A DNA stretch of 64,000 nucleotides from Stereum hirsutum FP-91666 SS1 (Eukaryota > Basidiomycota > Agaricomycetes > Russulales > Stereaceae): NCBI RefSeq assembly GCF_000264905.1, contig NW_006763136.1, forward strand, positions 1,157,485 to 1,221,484, given 5' to 3'. The first letter of the stretch is position 1, and each line of letters starts with the position of its first letter. Below the pieces are notes generated by a model. That model saw only the letters and a list, made by a program, of their open reading frames with translations, had not been told where the DNA came from and searched no databases. This document shows, piece after piece, positions 23,170-34,430 of this stretch. The translations under genes and the position numbers were made by a program.

Positions 23170-23987
23170 GGTTGCTAGTGCTGGTGTGGGGGCTAAGATC
23201 GTTCGTTCGTACGAGCGTACACTGTGGTGAGCAAAAGAGGATAAGATGATGACTGAAATAGTCGGATGTGTTTTGTTGGAAAGGATATCCAGTAATCATA
23301 GTTGTACGAAGGTTTATATACCCCGTCGAGTGGACAGGGGCCGCGCCGTTTTGCTAGAAAGGCAAGTACTACTTGGCCCACGTACGGGGTTAGTGTGGGT
23401 TTAGACGCCGGCCGGGACAGTGGATAAGAAAGCGGTGAATAGGCTGGATGCGCATGGCGTCTACTGGGGCTAAAGTGGGTCGCTATACCAGTATGAGCCA
23501 TTCACGAGCTATCTACATCGGCTGTAGAATTCTAGTGCTCAACAAGTGCTCACCAATGTGCATTGCGCGATGCAGATACAATCGAGCTAACATCAACCAC
23601 AATGATGTGGACAGCTTAGAGCAGAGGGATGCGGAGAAAAGACGTCAAACGCATACCTACGCTATACATAACTTACTGTGGATCGCCGACACTTTTCTTG
23701 CACTTTTGAAACAGCGTCATGATCATACCCATGAGAGACTGTTGTGAGTGGGCACATGATGGTGGGATCATCGGAGAAAGTGCTGGCAGGGATCGACATC
23801 CTTACTACGCTTCAGTCCTTCAGAGTACGAGTAACTTTGTTGGCAAGCCTCAGAAATAAGGAGATATTTAACTGAGGGTGATACGGGACGCCACGGAAGG
23901 CGACAAGTGGGCGTATGAGGGAGAGCACGAGCGGGAGATGCCGACGCTGTAGCTGGTGACCCGAGGTTCTTGATCTGGAGAAGAGTC
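23170..23987. other. Divergent region between SDR-4 and THS1
   Basis: Contains the SDR-4 TATA box and, 13 bp beyond it, GACAGGGGCCG, close to a sequence at the same place in SDR-5 (GACAGGGGCTG). The right part is the THS1 promoter and leader. No gene. Confidence 0.5.
23313..23320 (-). promoter_or_regulatory. TATA box of SDR-4
   Basis: TATATAAA on the minus strand, 144 bp upstream of the ATG. Confidence 0.65.
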
Positions 23988-24113
23988 ATGCAGATACAGA
24001 GGCTGCTCAATCGATTTCCGCCTCGTCTGCCACTTCACTCCTCTTCCTTCTGTCCATATCCCGTCCGATTTGTATTTACACCCCCACAAACTTTTCATTT
24101 GACATCGCGAGCT

Positions 24114-27100
24114 ATGGCGACGCAGCCTCAACCAGTTGCATCTACTTCTGGACCGATCCAAATCCCTGCTCTGGAAAGCCAGCACGCGGCGGTCGGCGCC
24201 ACGAAGGAGCAGAAGGACAAGAAACCGAAGGAGAAAAAAGGGAAGGAGGGAGCGGTGTCGCAGTATCCGTTGGAGGTGCGTTTTTGTATTTGGGGCGATC
24301 GGGGACAAGTGGGTTGATTTTATCGGGTTGTGGTCAGTTGCAACCTCCTCCGGAATTCTTCGACCACCGTATCAAAATATTCGAGAAACTGAAGGCGGAG
24401 TATGACGAGCATGTCAAATGTGCGTACTTCAACCTTTACTCGATCTATTTAGTCGATACGAGGGAGGAGTTATATTAGCCCAACCTCGCGAAGAGATCAC
24501 CGTTACGCTTCCGGATGGGAACGAGAAGAAAGCTACCAGCTGGGAGTCGAGTCCCATGGATATCGCCAAGGAAATCTCCAAATCTCTTTCTGAGCGACTT
24601 GTTATTGCGAAGGTCGATGGTGAGCTATGGGACCTTGAGAGGCCTCTGGAAAAATCTTGCAAGGTCGAATTACTCGACTTTGAGCATCCGGAAGGTAAGT
24701 GTTATACAATATAACGTACGTTTCATCTGGTTGATCCAACGAATGCATAGGCAAGAAGGTGTTCTGGCACTCTTCCGCACACGTTCTTGGTGAGGCCTCC
24801 GAGAGACATTATGGTTGTCATCTGTGTATCGGCCCTCCGACAGACGAAGGTTTCTTCTACGAGATGGCCATGGAGGACAGGTAAGTAGTCTCCGACATGG
24901 TTATAGCTCCCATTCTCACTTCATGACATTTGTCCAGGACTGTATCCATGACGGACTACCCGTCCCTGGAGAAGGTCGCCGAAAGCGCCATCAAAGATCG
25001 CCAGAAGTTTGAACGCTTGGTGGTCCCAAAAGAGACCCTCCTCGAGATGTTCGGCGTATGTAGCATTTTTAACATTCATCAACACGTAAACTCACGATCA
25101 TTCTCTGTAGTACAACAAATACAAGAAGTACCTCATCGAGACCAAAATCCCCGATGGTACTTCCACCACGGTCTACCGTTGCGGACCCATGGTCGATCTT
25201 TGTGTCGGCCCTCATATTCCTCACACCGGAAAGATCAAGGCTTTCATGGTCACCAAGGTTTGTGCTCCTCTCCTGACTCGTTCGTTACGATAACTAACAG
25301 TTATTGTCAACGCTACCCAAACACACTCCCACGAACGTCCCGCAAACTAAATACAGAGCTCCGCATCATACTTCCTCGGCGACGCAAACAACGACTCGCT
25401 CCAGCGCATCTATGGAATTTCTTTCCCCGACAAGAAGCAGTTGTCGGAGTACAAGGCTTTCCTCGCCGAGGCGGCGAAGCGGGATCACCGAAAGATTGGT
25501 AGGGTAGGTCAATTCCGCCTTTCAACGTGTTCAAGGTTGTACCTTGACAGGCGCTGATCATCCCGGCTTTGCTGACAGGAACAAGAACTGTTCTTCTTCA
25601 ACGACATGAGTCCTGGAAGCGCATTCTGGTTGCCGCATGGTACTCGTATCTATAACACCCTCATAGAACTGATGCGGGTATGTCCTTTACACCTTTCTTG
25701 AACCTGGAGAACACGTTCTGACGTCCCCGTTAGTCTGAGTACTACAAGCGTGGCTACCAAGAAGGTACGCTCCCTTTCTCTCTTTTTTATCCTTCCTCAA
25801 GACGTACTAAACCCACATCGTCGCGTTGTACCGTCCAGTCATCTCCCCCAACATGTACCATTCCAAACTCTGGGAGACCTCCGGTCACTGGCAGAACTAC
25901 AAAGACGATATGTTCACGCTCGACATCGAGAAAGAGAAATGGGGTCTCAAGCCGATGAACTGTCCGGGTCACTGCCTCATCTTCGACTCTCGCGACAGGT
26001 CGTACAAGGAGTTGCCGATTCGGATGGCCGAGTTTGGAATCATACATAGGAATGAGGCGAGCGGTGCGTTGACGGGGTTGACGAGGGTGAGGAGGTTCGT
26101 GCAGGATGATACACATGTGTTTTGTATGCAGAGTCAGGTACGATTTCGTCTCCCCACTCATTATGCTTCCTCCCTCGCCGCAACGACCGCTTATTGGATC
26201 TCTTTTGTTCTATTCCGTTCGGTGTAGATTGAGGATGAGATCGCGGCACTGTTTGATTTCATGGAACATACATATGGTTTGTTCGGGTTCGAGTTCAGCC
26301 TCGAGTTGTCCACTCGTCCCGAGAACTACCTCGGCGATCTCGACACCTGGAATGTGGCCGAAGATGTACGTCCCCTTTTCTCTGATCACGCATCTGATGT
26401 CCCTCACCTTGTTCGACGCACACATAGCAACTCCGTAAAGCCCTCGACAAACAATACCCCGGCAAATGGGAGCTCAACCCAGGCGACGGCGCCTTCTACG
26501 GCCCCAAAATCGACATCACCATCCGCGACGCGCTGAAGCGCTCCTTCCAGTGCGCGACGATCCAGCTCGACTTCCAGCTCCCGAAACAGTTCAACCTCAA
26601 GTTCCGCAGCGCGGAGGAGGGCGTGCATCCGCGACCGGTGATCGTGCATAGGGCGATATTGGGAAGCTTGGAGAGGTTTATTGCGATTATTACTGAGCAT
26701 TTTGCCGGGAAATGGTATGTTGTTGTTACTCCTCTATACTTCATTTTTGGAAGGGTGTTGAAGGCCAGGTGCTGACAAATCTGGTACTGGGTGTGAATAG
26801 GCCATTCTGGTTGTCCCCTCGTCAAGTCGTTATCGTCCCAGTCGCTGCTCCATTCGTAAGTATTTTTCTTCATCGACCCTCTTTCCGCCATTCGTTGAGT
26901 CTAATGCTCCCCTTCTTACTCGTCTTGTTACTCTGTAGAACGACTACGCCGTGGAGATCCAGAGCAAGCTCTCCGCGCTCGGTCTGTGGGTCGACGTCGA
27001 TACCGGAGGAGACACGCTCCCGAAGAAGATTCGTAACGGCGAGACGTCGCACTACAACTTCATTCTTGGTGCGTCACTTTGCTATTCTTGCTGTCTGTCC

Positions 27101-27463
27101 GTCGTTCTGACTGGGACCCAATAAATAAACCGCAACACTATCTACGATTTAACCACTACGGTACACTCAACATCCACACCGCCCGCGAATCCACGCAATC
27201 ACGAACCCACAAACCCACAATCACACAAAACCACCGAAATAACACAATCGCTACAAAATTACACCTAAACACAAAACCACAATCTACAACTAAACTAAAT
27301 AGTCGTCGGCGAATCCGAACTGAACTCTCGCTCTGTCAACGTTCGGAACAGGGACGACGTCGGGTCCAAGTCGAGACAGGACGCGCTCGTCCCGCTCGAT
27401 CAGCTTGCGGAGATGATGGTCAAGCTGAAGACGTCGAGGAGTTTGGAGAATAAGTTGGTTTGA
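24114..27463 (+). CDS. THS1: Threonyl-tRNA synthetase, probably dual-localised
   Basis: Charges tRNA-Thr with threonine. The 15 exons are 24114-24275, 24338-24419, 24479-24694, 24751-24880, 24938-25055, 25111-25257, 25357-25503, 25579-25677, 25734-25764, 25839-26137, 26228-26365, 26428-26714, 26801-26855, 26939-27068 and 27303-27463 (733 aa). In order: a Lys-rich N-extension; a TGS domain ([10 protein letters not shown]); the editing domain with HSSAH (H160, H164) and [12 protein letters not shown]; and the class II catalytic core. The core has zinc-ligand motif NCPGHC (C419), motif 2 [17 protein letters not shown], and [20 protein letters not shown]-terminal anticodon-binding domain follows. 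An in-frame ATG at 23988 adds 42 residues rich in Arg with no Asp or Glu, a likely mitochondrial presequence. Both ATGs have a purine at -3. One gene could thus supply cytosol and mitochondria. Confidence 0.96.
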
Positions 27464-27746
27464 GGTGTTAGATGTGCGGTTAATGAGTTTCCGTGTTTGG
27501 CTGTGCTTGGGTGCTTTCGGTACTGGTTTGTGTGCAAGTAGTGGGTGTTTTGCGTTGGGCGCGTTGAAGGTCGGTAGGGTTTGTACAAGTAGAATTGAAA
27601 TACGAGAAAAGCGTGCTTCGAGATATTGATCCGAAAGGGGACTTGAGGGGGAAATGTTCAAGGAATATTTTACGCTTGTGTTTGTGTTCCTTGAGCGTAG
27701 CACGATCACACCGCACGCGTCACACATGTTTATCACACATGAACCC

Positions 27747-29772
27747 TTAAGCTATTCCGCCTAGTTGTGACCTCTGTTGAACAGATATTTGACGACGCTC
27801 AGATATATTTCACATGAATAAAGGCAAGGCAATGGGGGAGGGACGTACGAGTGACATGATGGCATCGCGTTCTGTTTGGGGAAGCATGTTGATCTGTTCG
27901 GGAGCCATAGCCAGGACCTGCATGAGCATAGCCTGCAGAGGATGTTACGCACATCAGCACAGGAATTCTTTCGAGGACAAAACGCAGGACATAGACATCG
28001 ACGTACACGTTGTTCCGCAGGAATCGCATCCAGCGGGTTTCCGCTCGCCCCACCGGTTCCAGTACCAGCATTAGGTCCAGATCCCCCGCCCATAGGCGCA
28101 TTCGGCCCCTGCATCGGCCCCTGAGCCTGAGTCGACGGCGGTCTCCCCATCGGTACGTTCGAAGGAGGTGGGCCTCCATAGAACCCTCCTCCTCCTCCTC
28201 CTCCTCCAGGTCCTTGTGGCGTATGCGGTGGAGGCGTATGGTAGTATGGCTGTTCATAGTTTCCGTACTGCGAACGCGGATCGCGAGGTGCAGGAGCCGA
28301 CATACTAGCCGGTCCTGGAGGAGGACCTCGGGGATCATGCGTATGCGCGCGTGGGTCGTGGGTGTGTGTGGCGGAGAGCGGTGGCGGAGCGTGTGCGGAA
28401 GGTGGAGGGAGGGCAGAGGTCAAGAGGGTTGGTGCAACGCGAGTTGGTGCGGGTGGGATGAGGGGGCCGGAGGGGCCTGGGAGGTGGGGTTGGGAGGATG
28501 AGAGGGTGGGTGTGGATTTGGAGGTGGCGGCGAGCATGCGGTTGAGGATTGCGGGGTCGACGATTTTGTTGAGAAGGAGAGATTGGAAGAGGGCGTAGGA
28601 GAACTGGGGTTGGGAGGCAAGGAGGGTGCGAGCTTCGTCTGGATGGGTTATTACGAACGCCTGTGTGAAGTATCCAAGAAAATGCAAGACGTTAGTCAGA
28701 TAGCCTTGACATGGGTTGGAGAATAGGTTGAACAGGCAGAGATTTGCGGTGTATGCAGATGCGATTGAAGCCATGCAACTACATCGCCTGACGATTTCAG
28801 AGGTAAATGCCGACGTACCTTCATCTGTGCCAACACTTCAATCAATTGTGCAGGGTTCATCGTCGCCAACGTCTGGCTTATCACATCCAGCGACGTCATC
28901 CCAATGGGTAGTGGCGCTCCAGTAGGCAGCGACTTCAAGAACGCGTCCCGTTCCCTATCAATAGGTCCTCCACCGCCACCTCGAGGGCCATACCCTCGAT
29001 CCCCACCTCGGGACTCCTCCCTCTCCCTCCACTGCGCTCGGGTCTCCCCACCGTCGACGAGTTCGCCGCGTACCGTCGTCTTGCCTTCGAGGAATGGGTC
29101 AGAGTCTGCGAGATCTATGCGGAGGGGTCTTCCTCCGACGTCGACGTTGTTCAGGTTGCGAACAGCGGATTGGGCTGTTTCGTGGTCTATATATGCGCGA
29201 GTGAATTGATACATTCGAGTCAGAGGCGGAGAGGTCGCGGTGATCAGAGTGAAGGTAAATAGAAGCTGATGTAAAGGCCCACGCACCGCCGAATTCACAA
29301 AAGCCATAGCCTTTTGGTTTCCCTGTATCACGATCGTATACAAGCCTGTTTGTGCCGAGTAAAAGGACGATGGAGATGAACACCGAGTCTCACACGCAAC
29401 AAAGATAGCGGACCTGAAGCCAATTACTTGTCCGACAGATTTGAACACATCGATGAGTTGTTCCTAAAACGATTGTTCTATCAGACCCTATGTAACTGGA
29501 CAGCATGCAGAAACAGAGGGACGTACCTCACCCATGTTGTAGGGAACATTACCCACTAGAGTTCGTGGAATATCAATGACTCTGTCAAATAAAAAAACAA
29601 AACAGGTAGCTTGCCAAAAACGACTTTGCTCATGCTAGGCAGATGGTTGAAGAAAGAGTCTGTGAAAAGTTAGAAGTCGAACAAAGAATTACGCGTCAGG
29701 ATTGTTGGAGGCCTTAGTCCCTACGCCACAAATCGTATCAGGCGGGCTAACCGTGAGAATTGTCTGAGACAT
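27747..29772 (-). CDS. RNA15: Cleavage stimulation factor 64-kDa subunit (CstF64/Rna15-like)
   Basis: An RNA-binding subunit of the pre-mRNA 3'-end cleavage/polyadenylation machinery that recognises the U/GU-rich downstream element. The eight minus-strand exons are 29772-29693, 29581-29527, 29463-29414, 29345-29287, 29186-28819, 28660-28007, 27932-27849 and 27773-27747 (458 aa). The N-terminal RRM has RNP2 LVGNVPYN and RNP1 KGYGFCEF. The hinge domain that binds CstF77/Rna14 follows (GMTSLDVISQTLATMNPAQL to about LNRMLAA). A Pro/Gly-rich middle has a run of about nine Gly. The C-terminal helical domain (MLMQVLAMAPEQINMLPQTE) binds Pcf11 and ends in SQLGGIA. Exon 1 and its 111-bp intron are the least certain part. 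The gene is convergent with THS1, with only 283 bp between stops. Confidence 0.92.
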
Positions 29773-30051
29773 TCTTGGGTTGACACGCCACCTTGTCCGG
29801 GCCCCATCACAATCAATCATCATGTCTTTGAATGAGGTTGATCACCATGCGTTGTAACAGAGAATTAATGATGTTCCATGAACCATAGATGTACTCAAGT
29901 AACGGATTTCTCTGTCCCTCATCCACAATATCGTACAAGCAACCAACGAATAACAAGACAATTCGTGCTAAAGATAGAGGTGTAGAAAGGAAAAGTAACA
30001 TTACAACTCCACGAGCAGTGATTCAACTCGCAATCATTTCCAACACACGAG

Positions 30052-31158
30052 TCAGATATTCTGTGAAATCCCTGGCTCAATCTTCTCCAACTTCGAGATC
30101 AACTCATTCCAAATCCTCGTCCTCAACACATCCTCGTCGCCCCACTTCCCCGAATCCAACGGCGAGGGATGGACTTGACAATCGCTCAAGTACTTTCCGT
30201 GAGACTCTCTCCCAGTGGAAGCGGCGTGGACGAGCGTACGAGCACCGACGGCGGTCTTGCGTTGTAGGAGGAGCTCAGAGACAGCCATTGCGGCGCCTTG
30301 AAAACCGGAGACCTCGCGCCGAAGTGTGGACTCGCAGAATCCTGGGTTGAGGGTGTTGACGATGACGAATGGTTTGGTGGAGGCGGACGCGGATATGCGA
30401 GTGGCGAGCTCGCGAACGATAAAGTTCTCGAGGAGTTTCGAAAGATTGTACCTAGAGCGACCGCGAATAAGTAACAATCACATGAAACGGTGAGGTTCAT
30501 AGTAGAAAAAGGAGAAGCAGCCAAACGTTGAGTGAACGCACCGATCCTGCATGTTCGAGTTCGGGTCGTTCAACTTATCAAAAATATTTTCCGCTTTCCT
30601 CTCCTCAAAGGACGACCAGAACGCCACCTCGCTCGAAACGATCGTCAAACGCGGCGTAACCCCAAACTTCTCCGCCGTCTCTCTTAACTTTGGGAGCACC
30701 AACAGCGCGAGTAATGTCGTCGAAATCACGTTCGTCGTGATCGTCGCCTCATTTCCTTCTTCGAGCTCGAACTTCACCTTCACAACCCCCGCATTCTCCA
30801 GCAACACGTCCAGCCTATCCAACGTGTTAACCCGTGCCGCGAAATCCTTTACGCTCTGGTAAGAAGAAAGGTTGAGAGGCCAGACTTCTATCTTCGTAGA
30901 GGTGTGCTGAGACTGGGAAAGGCTGTCACGGAGTTTCTGGGCAGCGGCCTCGCCTTTGGAGATCGTACGGACGGCGAGGATGACTTTGGATGCACCGCGC
31001 TCGGCGATCTGTTGGGCGGCAGAGAAGCCGAGACCGGTGTTAGAGCCGGTTACGATGACAGTCTGACCAGCGAAAGAGAGATTTCGGTCGAGTTTCGGTG
31101 TGACGAAAAATTGAGAGTACAAGAAGGACGGGACTCCGCCAGGGGTTAAGCGAGGCAT
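30052..31158 (-). CDS. SDR-5, short-chain dehydrogenase/reductase, subfamily A
   Basis: This is a 338-aa protein. Minus-strand exons are 31158-30542 and 30451-30052, with the intron (GTGCGT; CTAG) before the catalytic Tyr. TGSNTGLG at 37-44, AVR at 62-64, ENAG, VSSE and YNLSK at 207-211 are intact, so it should be an active NADP-type reductase or dehydrogenase. It is most like SDR-1 in the C-terminal half (shared VNTxNPGFCES and SDC.xHPSPLD.GKWG patterns). The promoter has the 17-bp motif and a TATA-like box. It starts about 280 bp beyond the CstF64 start codon. Substrate unknown. Confidence 0.9.
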
Positions 31159-31304
31159 GATTGCTGGGGTGTGCTATCCTCATGCAGATAGGGAGATGCA
31201 GTCAGTTCGTGTACGTCGCACCAGAGAGTATCAACACACCGATGAGAGATGTGGTGGCCTAGCTCGCGAAAGTTGGTACGCTATTGAGCGCGGTACAATG
31301 AGAG

Positions 31305-31312
31305 TTTTATAT
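31305..31312 (-). promoter_or_regulatory. TATA-like box of SDR-5
   Basis: ATATAAAA on the minus strand, 147 bp upstream of the ATG, followed upstream by GACAGGGGC as in SDR-4. Confidence 0.6.
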
Positions 31313-31451
31313 CTCGGCGACGACAGGGGCTGTCGGGAGTCTCCAGGAGCCCACAGCGGTGTGGGCCCAGGGGCGCGACGGTATGAGACATATGTTAGCA
31401 GCGGATACAACAGCGTAGCCAAACGTATATCACGATCGGCCAAATGCCGGT

Positions 31452-31468
31452 CAGCCGCGAAGACGCGT
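31452..31468 (-). promoter_or_regulatory. Shared upstream motif, SDR-5 copy
   Basis: ACGCGTCTTCGCGGCTG on the minus strand, identical to the SDR-3 copy. It starts 156 bp before the TATA-like box, the same spacing (within 3 bp) as in SDR-3. Confidence 0.65.
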
Positions 31469-31989
31469 ATCAGAGACATACGCGTCCGACAGAGCGATCC
31501 TCGTGCCACCCAACTTGAAGCAGTCATGTCAGATATCCACAGTCGCCACACTAAGATATCCGGGGAAGATGCAGTGGACCAGACCTCAAGAAGTGAAGTT
31601 TATGCTCAGAAAAGCAAGTTTTTGAGACTGTGGCCCGAGTTTGGCAGAGACTTGGAGACACTCGAGTAGATTGGTTTCAAGCCGACTAGTACTCTATACG
31701 CGGCGTCGCACACAGAAGTTAAAATTAGACAGGAGGTTATAATTAGACGGGGCGATAAGTGAAACCCGAACAATATCTCAACTATGGTTTCGACAAGTGT
31801 TCAGTGGGCTTTCTGTGGGTCTGCCAGATGGTTGCGGTACAAGTGAGATGGTGAGGTTGCCAGATGGTGGGAAGTGACATCATGGTCGCGGCAGCCTCCC
31901 GGAAAACCCCGAAGACGCAAGTTGAACGTTGCAATCTCTCGCCACTCGGATTCTGTGCCACCGTCTGGACCAAGCACGTCTCCCTGTCC

Positions 31990-32997
31990 TACTGTGGCGG
32001 ACTAGGAAGCTGGACGGACATAGAAGCTGGACAAACTTTTCTGGAATTTTAAGCACACATATTCGTGCCTTCATCGCTCTAGATAACCTGTAGGCCTACA
32101 TCGTCCCGTGCAATATGTAAAAATATTTTGTGTGATCCCTGTGAGTATTTTGTAGAAGATGGTGAAATGTTGTCGGAGATGGGGTTTGTGTGGCCATTTT
32201 GCCACATGCAGGGAGCTCGACTGACATGGACACCTCGACTCGCCTTTAATATCAGCGTACATGCTCGTAGAAATCTATGTGTGGTATAAATGAGGACATG
32301 CCATAAGTGATTCTAAATTATTCTGGCAGACCATGGTTGCCTACTTTTGCATGGGACATCTTTTGTTGAGGGGATCCTCTGGCTAAGGCGCCACAAGAGG
32401 CTCCCACTTCGTGAGGCTCTAGCTCCAGCATCCATGATCTTCCTCATACAAAAAGTTTATGGTCTTGGAGACCCAACAAAATAATTCCTCTGCAAAGGTC
32501 TGCTTGTTTTTAACAGACTGTTTGGCTTCTATAGACGGCACGGTTTTATAGAAATGACCAATTTTGCACCTCTCAAACATCCGAATGAAATATGAGCGCA
32601 GAAAGTCGTGCAGCACCCCACAAATATTTACACAGATAGAATGATCTATCTTAAAACGCTATGGGTACTTCTTGCTGCTGGTCGTCTAACGATTATGTGT
32701 ACGAAATCGGTGGGCAAGGGGGTGTGGCGCCTTTTGACATCTTTTTCGCCACTCATTCGGCAATAGCCGGGCCCTTTCGGCGCGCGTCCAGCTTCCCTGT
32801 TTTGCCACTTTCCCCACTCGTCGTCGCAAATTATTCATTGACGATGGTTTACTGCATCAAGCTCTCTAAGTAGATGTAAATATACTTAATAGATGTCAGA
32901 CTACCTAAATGTGTCACTTAGTTTGCAAGTCATAGACAGGACATTGATTAAATAAGCGAGAAAGCCCATCTGTCCAGGATCCTAGTCCGCCACAGTA
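31990..32997. mobile_element. TA-flanked element with terminal inverted repeats, Tc1/mariner-like MITE candidate
   Basis: TACTGTGGCGGACTAGGA at 31990-32007 recurs as its exact reverse complement at 32980-32997. After two mismatched bases CTGGAC is also shared, so about 24 of 26 positions match. The outermost TA on each side would be the TA target duplication typical of Tc1/mariner, leaving termini CTGTGGCGG. The roughly 1-kb interior is more AT-rich than its surroundings and holds only short frames without DDE-transposase motifs, so it would be non-autonomous. A mere inverted repeat left by other events is the alternative. Confidence 0.6.
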
Positions 32998-33277
32998 TGA
33001 CTTCCCTCAGACGATATTGCTCGGCGCTCGCTCTACGCTTGACATATGACTGATATGCTCGTAATCTGGATGATGACACGGCATGGACCCTGGAAGATGC
33101 TCCGTGCTCACTCGAGCATAATGTTGGCATAATGATGAAAGGAAAGGGGAAAATAACTGCGCCATAAGCCAACACATACTGAGCACTGAATCAAGCAAAT
33201 CGAATACCGGGGAGTATTATTATTGAGAGGGAATCCAGATTTGACTAGGATTCACCGCCGAAAAACGCATCCGCATC
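32998..33277. other. Spacer between MITE candidate and SDR-6
   Basis: No gene; 3' flank of SDR-6. Confidence 0.5.
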
Positions 33278-34430
33278 TCAGATGCTGCTCGAAATTCCCG
33301 GTACTATCCTCTCCAACTTCTCCATAATCTCTGCCCAAACTCTCTTCCTCAACGTCTTCTCATCGCCCCACGGCCCCTTATTATGATCCAAAGGGAACGG
33401 ATAAACTTTACAGTCCCTCAAAAACATTCCGTGCGATTCCACCCCTGCACTACCAGCTGCATGTACGAGCGTCCTAGCGCCGACCTCGGGTTTGCGTTTG
33501 TGCATGACGAAACCGAGGAGGCCCACGGCGACGTGGAGGAGAAGACCGTCGACGTCGCGTTCGAGGGAGGAGGCACAATAACCGGGAGTCGGGGCGTTGA
33601 CTATGACGAGTGGTCGAGAGGCGGTGGAAGTGGATGAGATGCGTAATGCGATCTCGCGGACGGCGACGAGTTCGAGGAATTTCGACAATTGATAGCTTTA
33701 GGAAAACAGAATAATCTGCGTCAGAAACTTATTCTGACACTGGACCTTGAGGAATGAAGACTAGATATCATACTCACCGATCCATCATATCTGGCTTCGT
33801 CGGATCTGCCAGCCCCCCGTCCTTCCCAAATACCTTTCCCCGCGCCGCCTTCCACTCTCCAAACTTCGCCACAAATGCCATCTCACTCGACGTGAAAGTC
33901 AATCGAGGTGTAATCCCATACTCCACGGCCGTCTCCTTCAGCTTAGGGATAAGGAGCAAGGCGAGCAGGGTCGTGGAAAGAACGTTGGTCTTGATCGACA
34001 CTTCGTCGGGTTCGCCTCCGTCCTCCGGCTCGGACACGAGCTCGAAATTCAATTTCGCTACACCAGCGTTCGCGAGCAGGACGTCCAGTCTATCCAGCTC
34101 GTTTATCGCTCGGGCAGCGAAGTCCTTTACGCTCTGGTACAGAGAAAGGTCGAGCGGCCAGACTTCTACGATCGTGCTCTCGCGCGAAGACGGTGGGAAA
34201 CTGTGACGGATTGCTTGGGCGGCGGTCTCGCCTTTCGAGACGGACCGAACGGCGAGGATGACCTTGGACGCGCCGCGTTGGGCAATCTGTTGTGCGGCGT
34301 GGAAACCGAGGCCGACGTTAGAGCCGGTGACAATGATGGTCTGGCCGGTGAAGGAGAGTTTAGGGTCGAGTCTGGGGGTGGTGGTCCATTGAGAGTAGAA
34401 TGTGGTTGGGAAGGTGCCGGGAGCGGGCAT
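33278..34430 (-). CDS. SDR-6, short-chain dehydrogenase/reductase, subfamily B
   Basis: This is a 356-aa protein, the longest of the array. Minus-strand exons are 34430-33778 and 33695-33278, with the intron (GTGAGT; AAAG) before the catalytic Tyr. TGSNVGLG, AVR, ANAG (the Asn is present, unlike SDR-2) and YQLSK are seen. The active-site Ser region reads FTSSEMAF. A loop after NAG is enlarged (SEPEDGGEPDE). It shares with SDR-2 the M-P-A-P-G start, YSQW, an internal FGKDGGLADP insert and the C-terminal AGSAGVESHG with RDCKVYPFPLD, which in subfamily A reads SAGKESHG with SDCxxxxSPLD. It is at the right end of the SDR array. Substrate unknown. Confidence 0.9.

Larger units (their letters stand above)
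31159..31989. other. SDR-5 promoter and intergenic
   Basis: Contains the TATA-like box and shared motif of SDR-5. Near 31721-31757 an AATTAGAC unit occurs twice. Open frames on both strands (for example 31157-31669 plus) overlap the promoter and have no domain. Confidence 0.5.

Noticed and set aside
31157..31669. 170-codon plus-strand frame opposite the SDR-5 promoter
   Set aside because: It overlaps the TATA-like box and shared motif of SDR-5, and has no domain.
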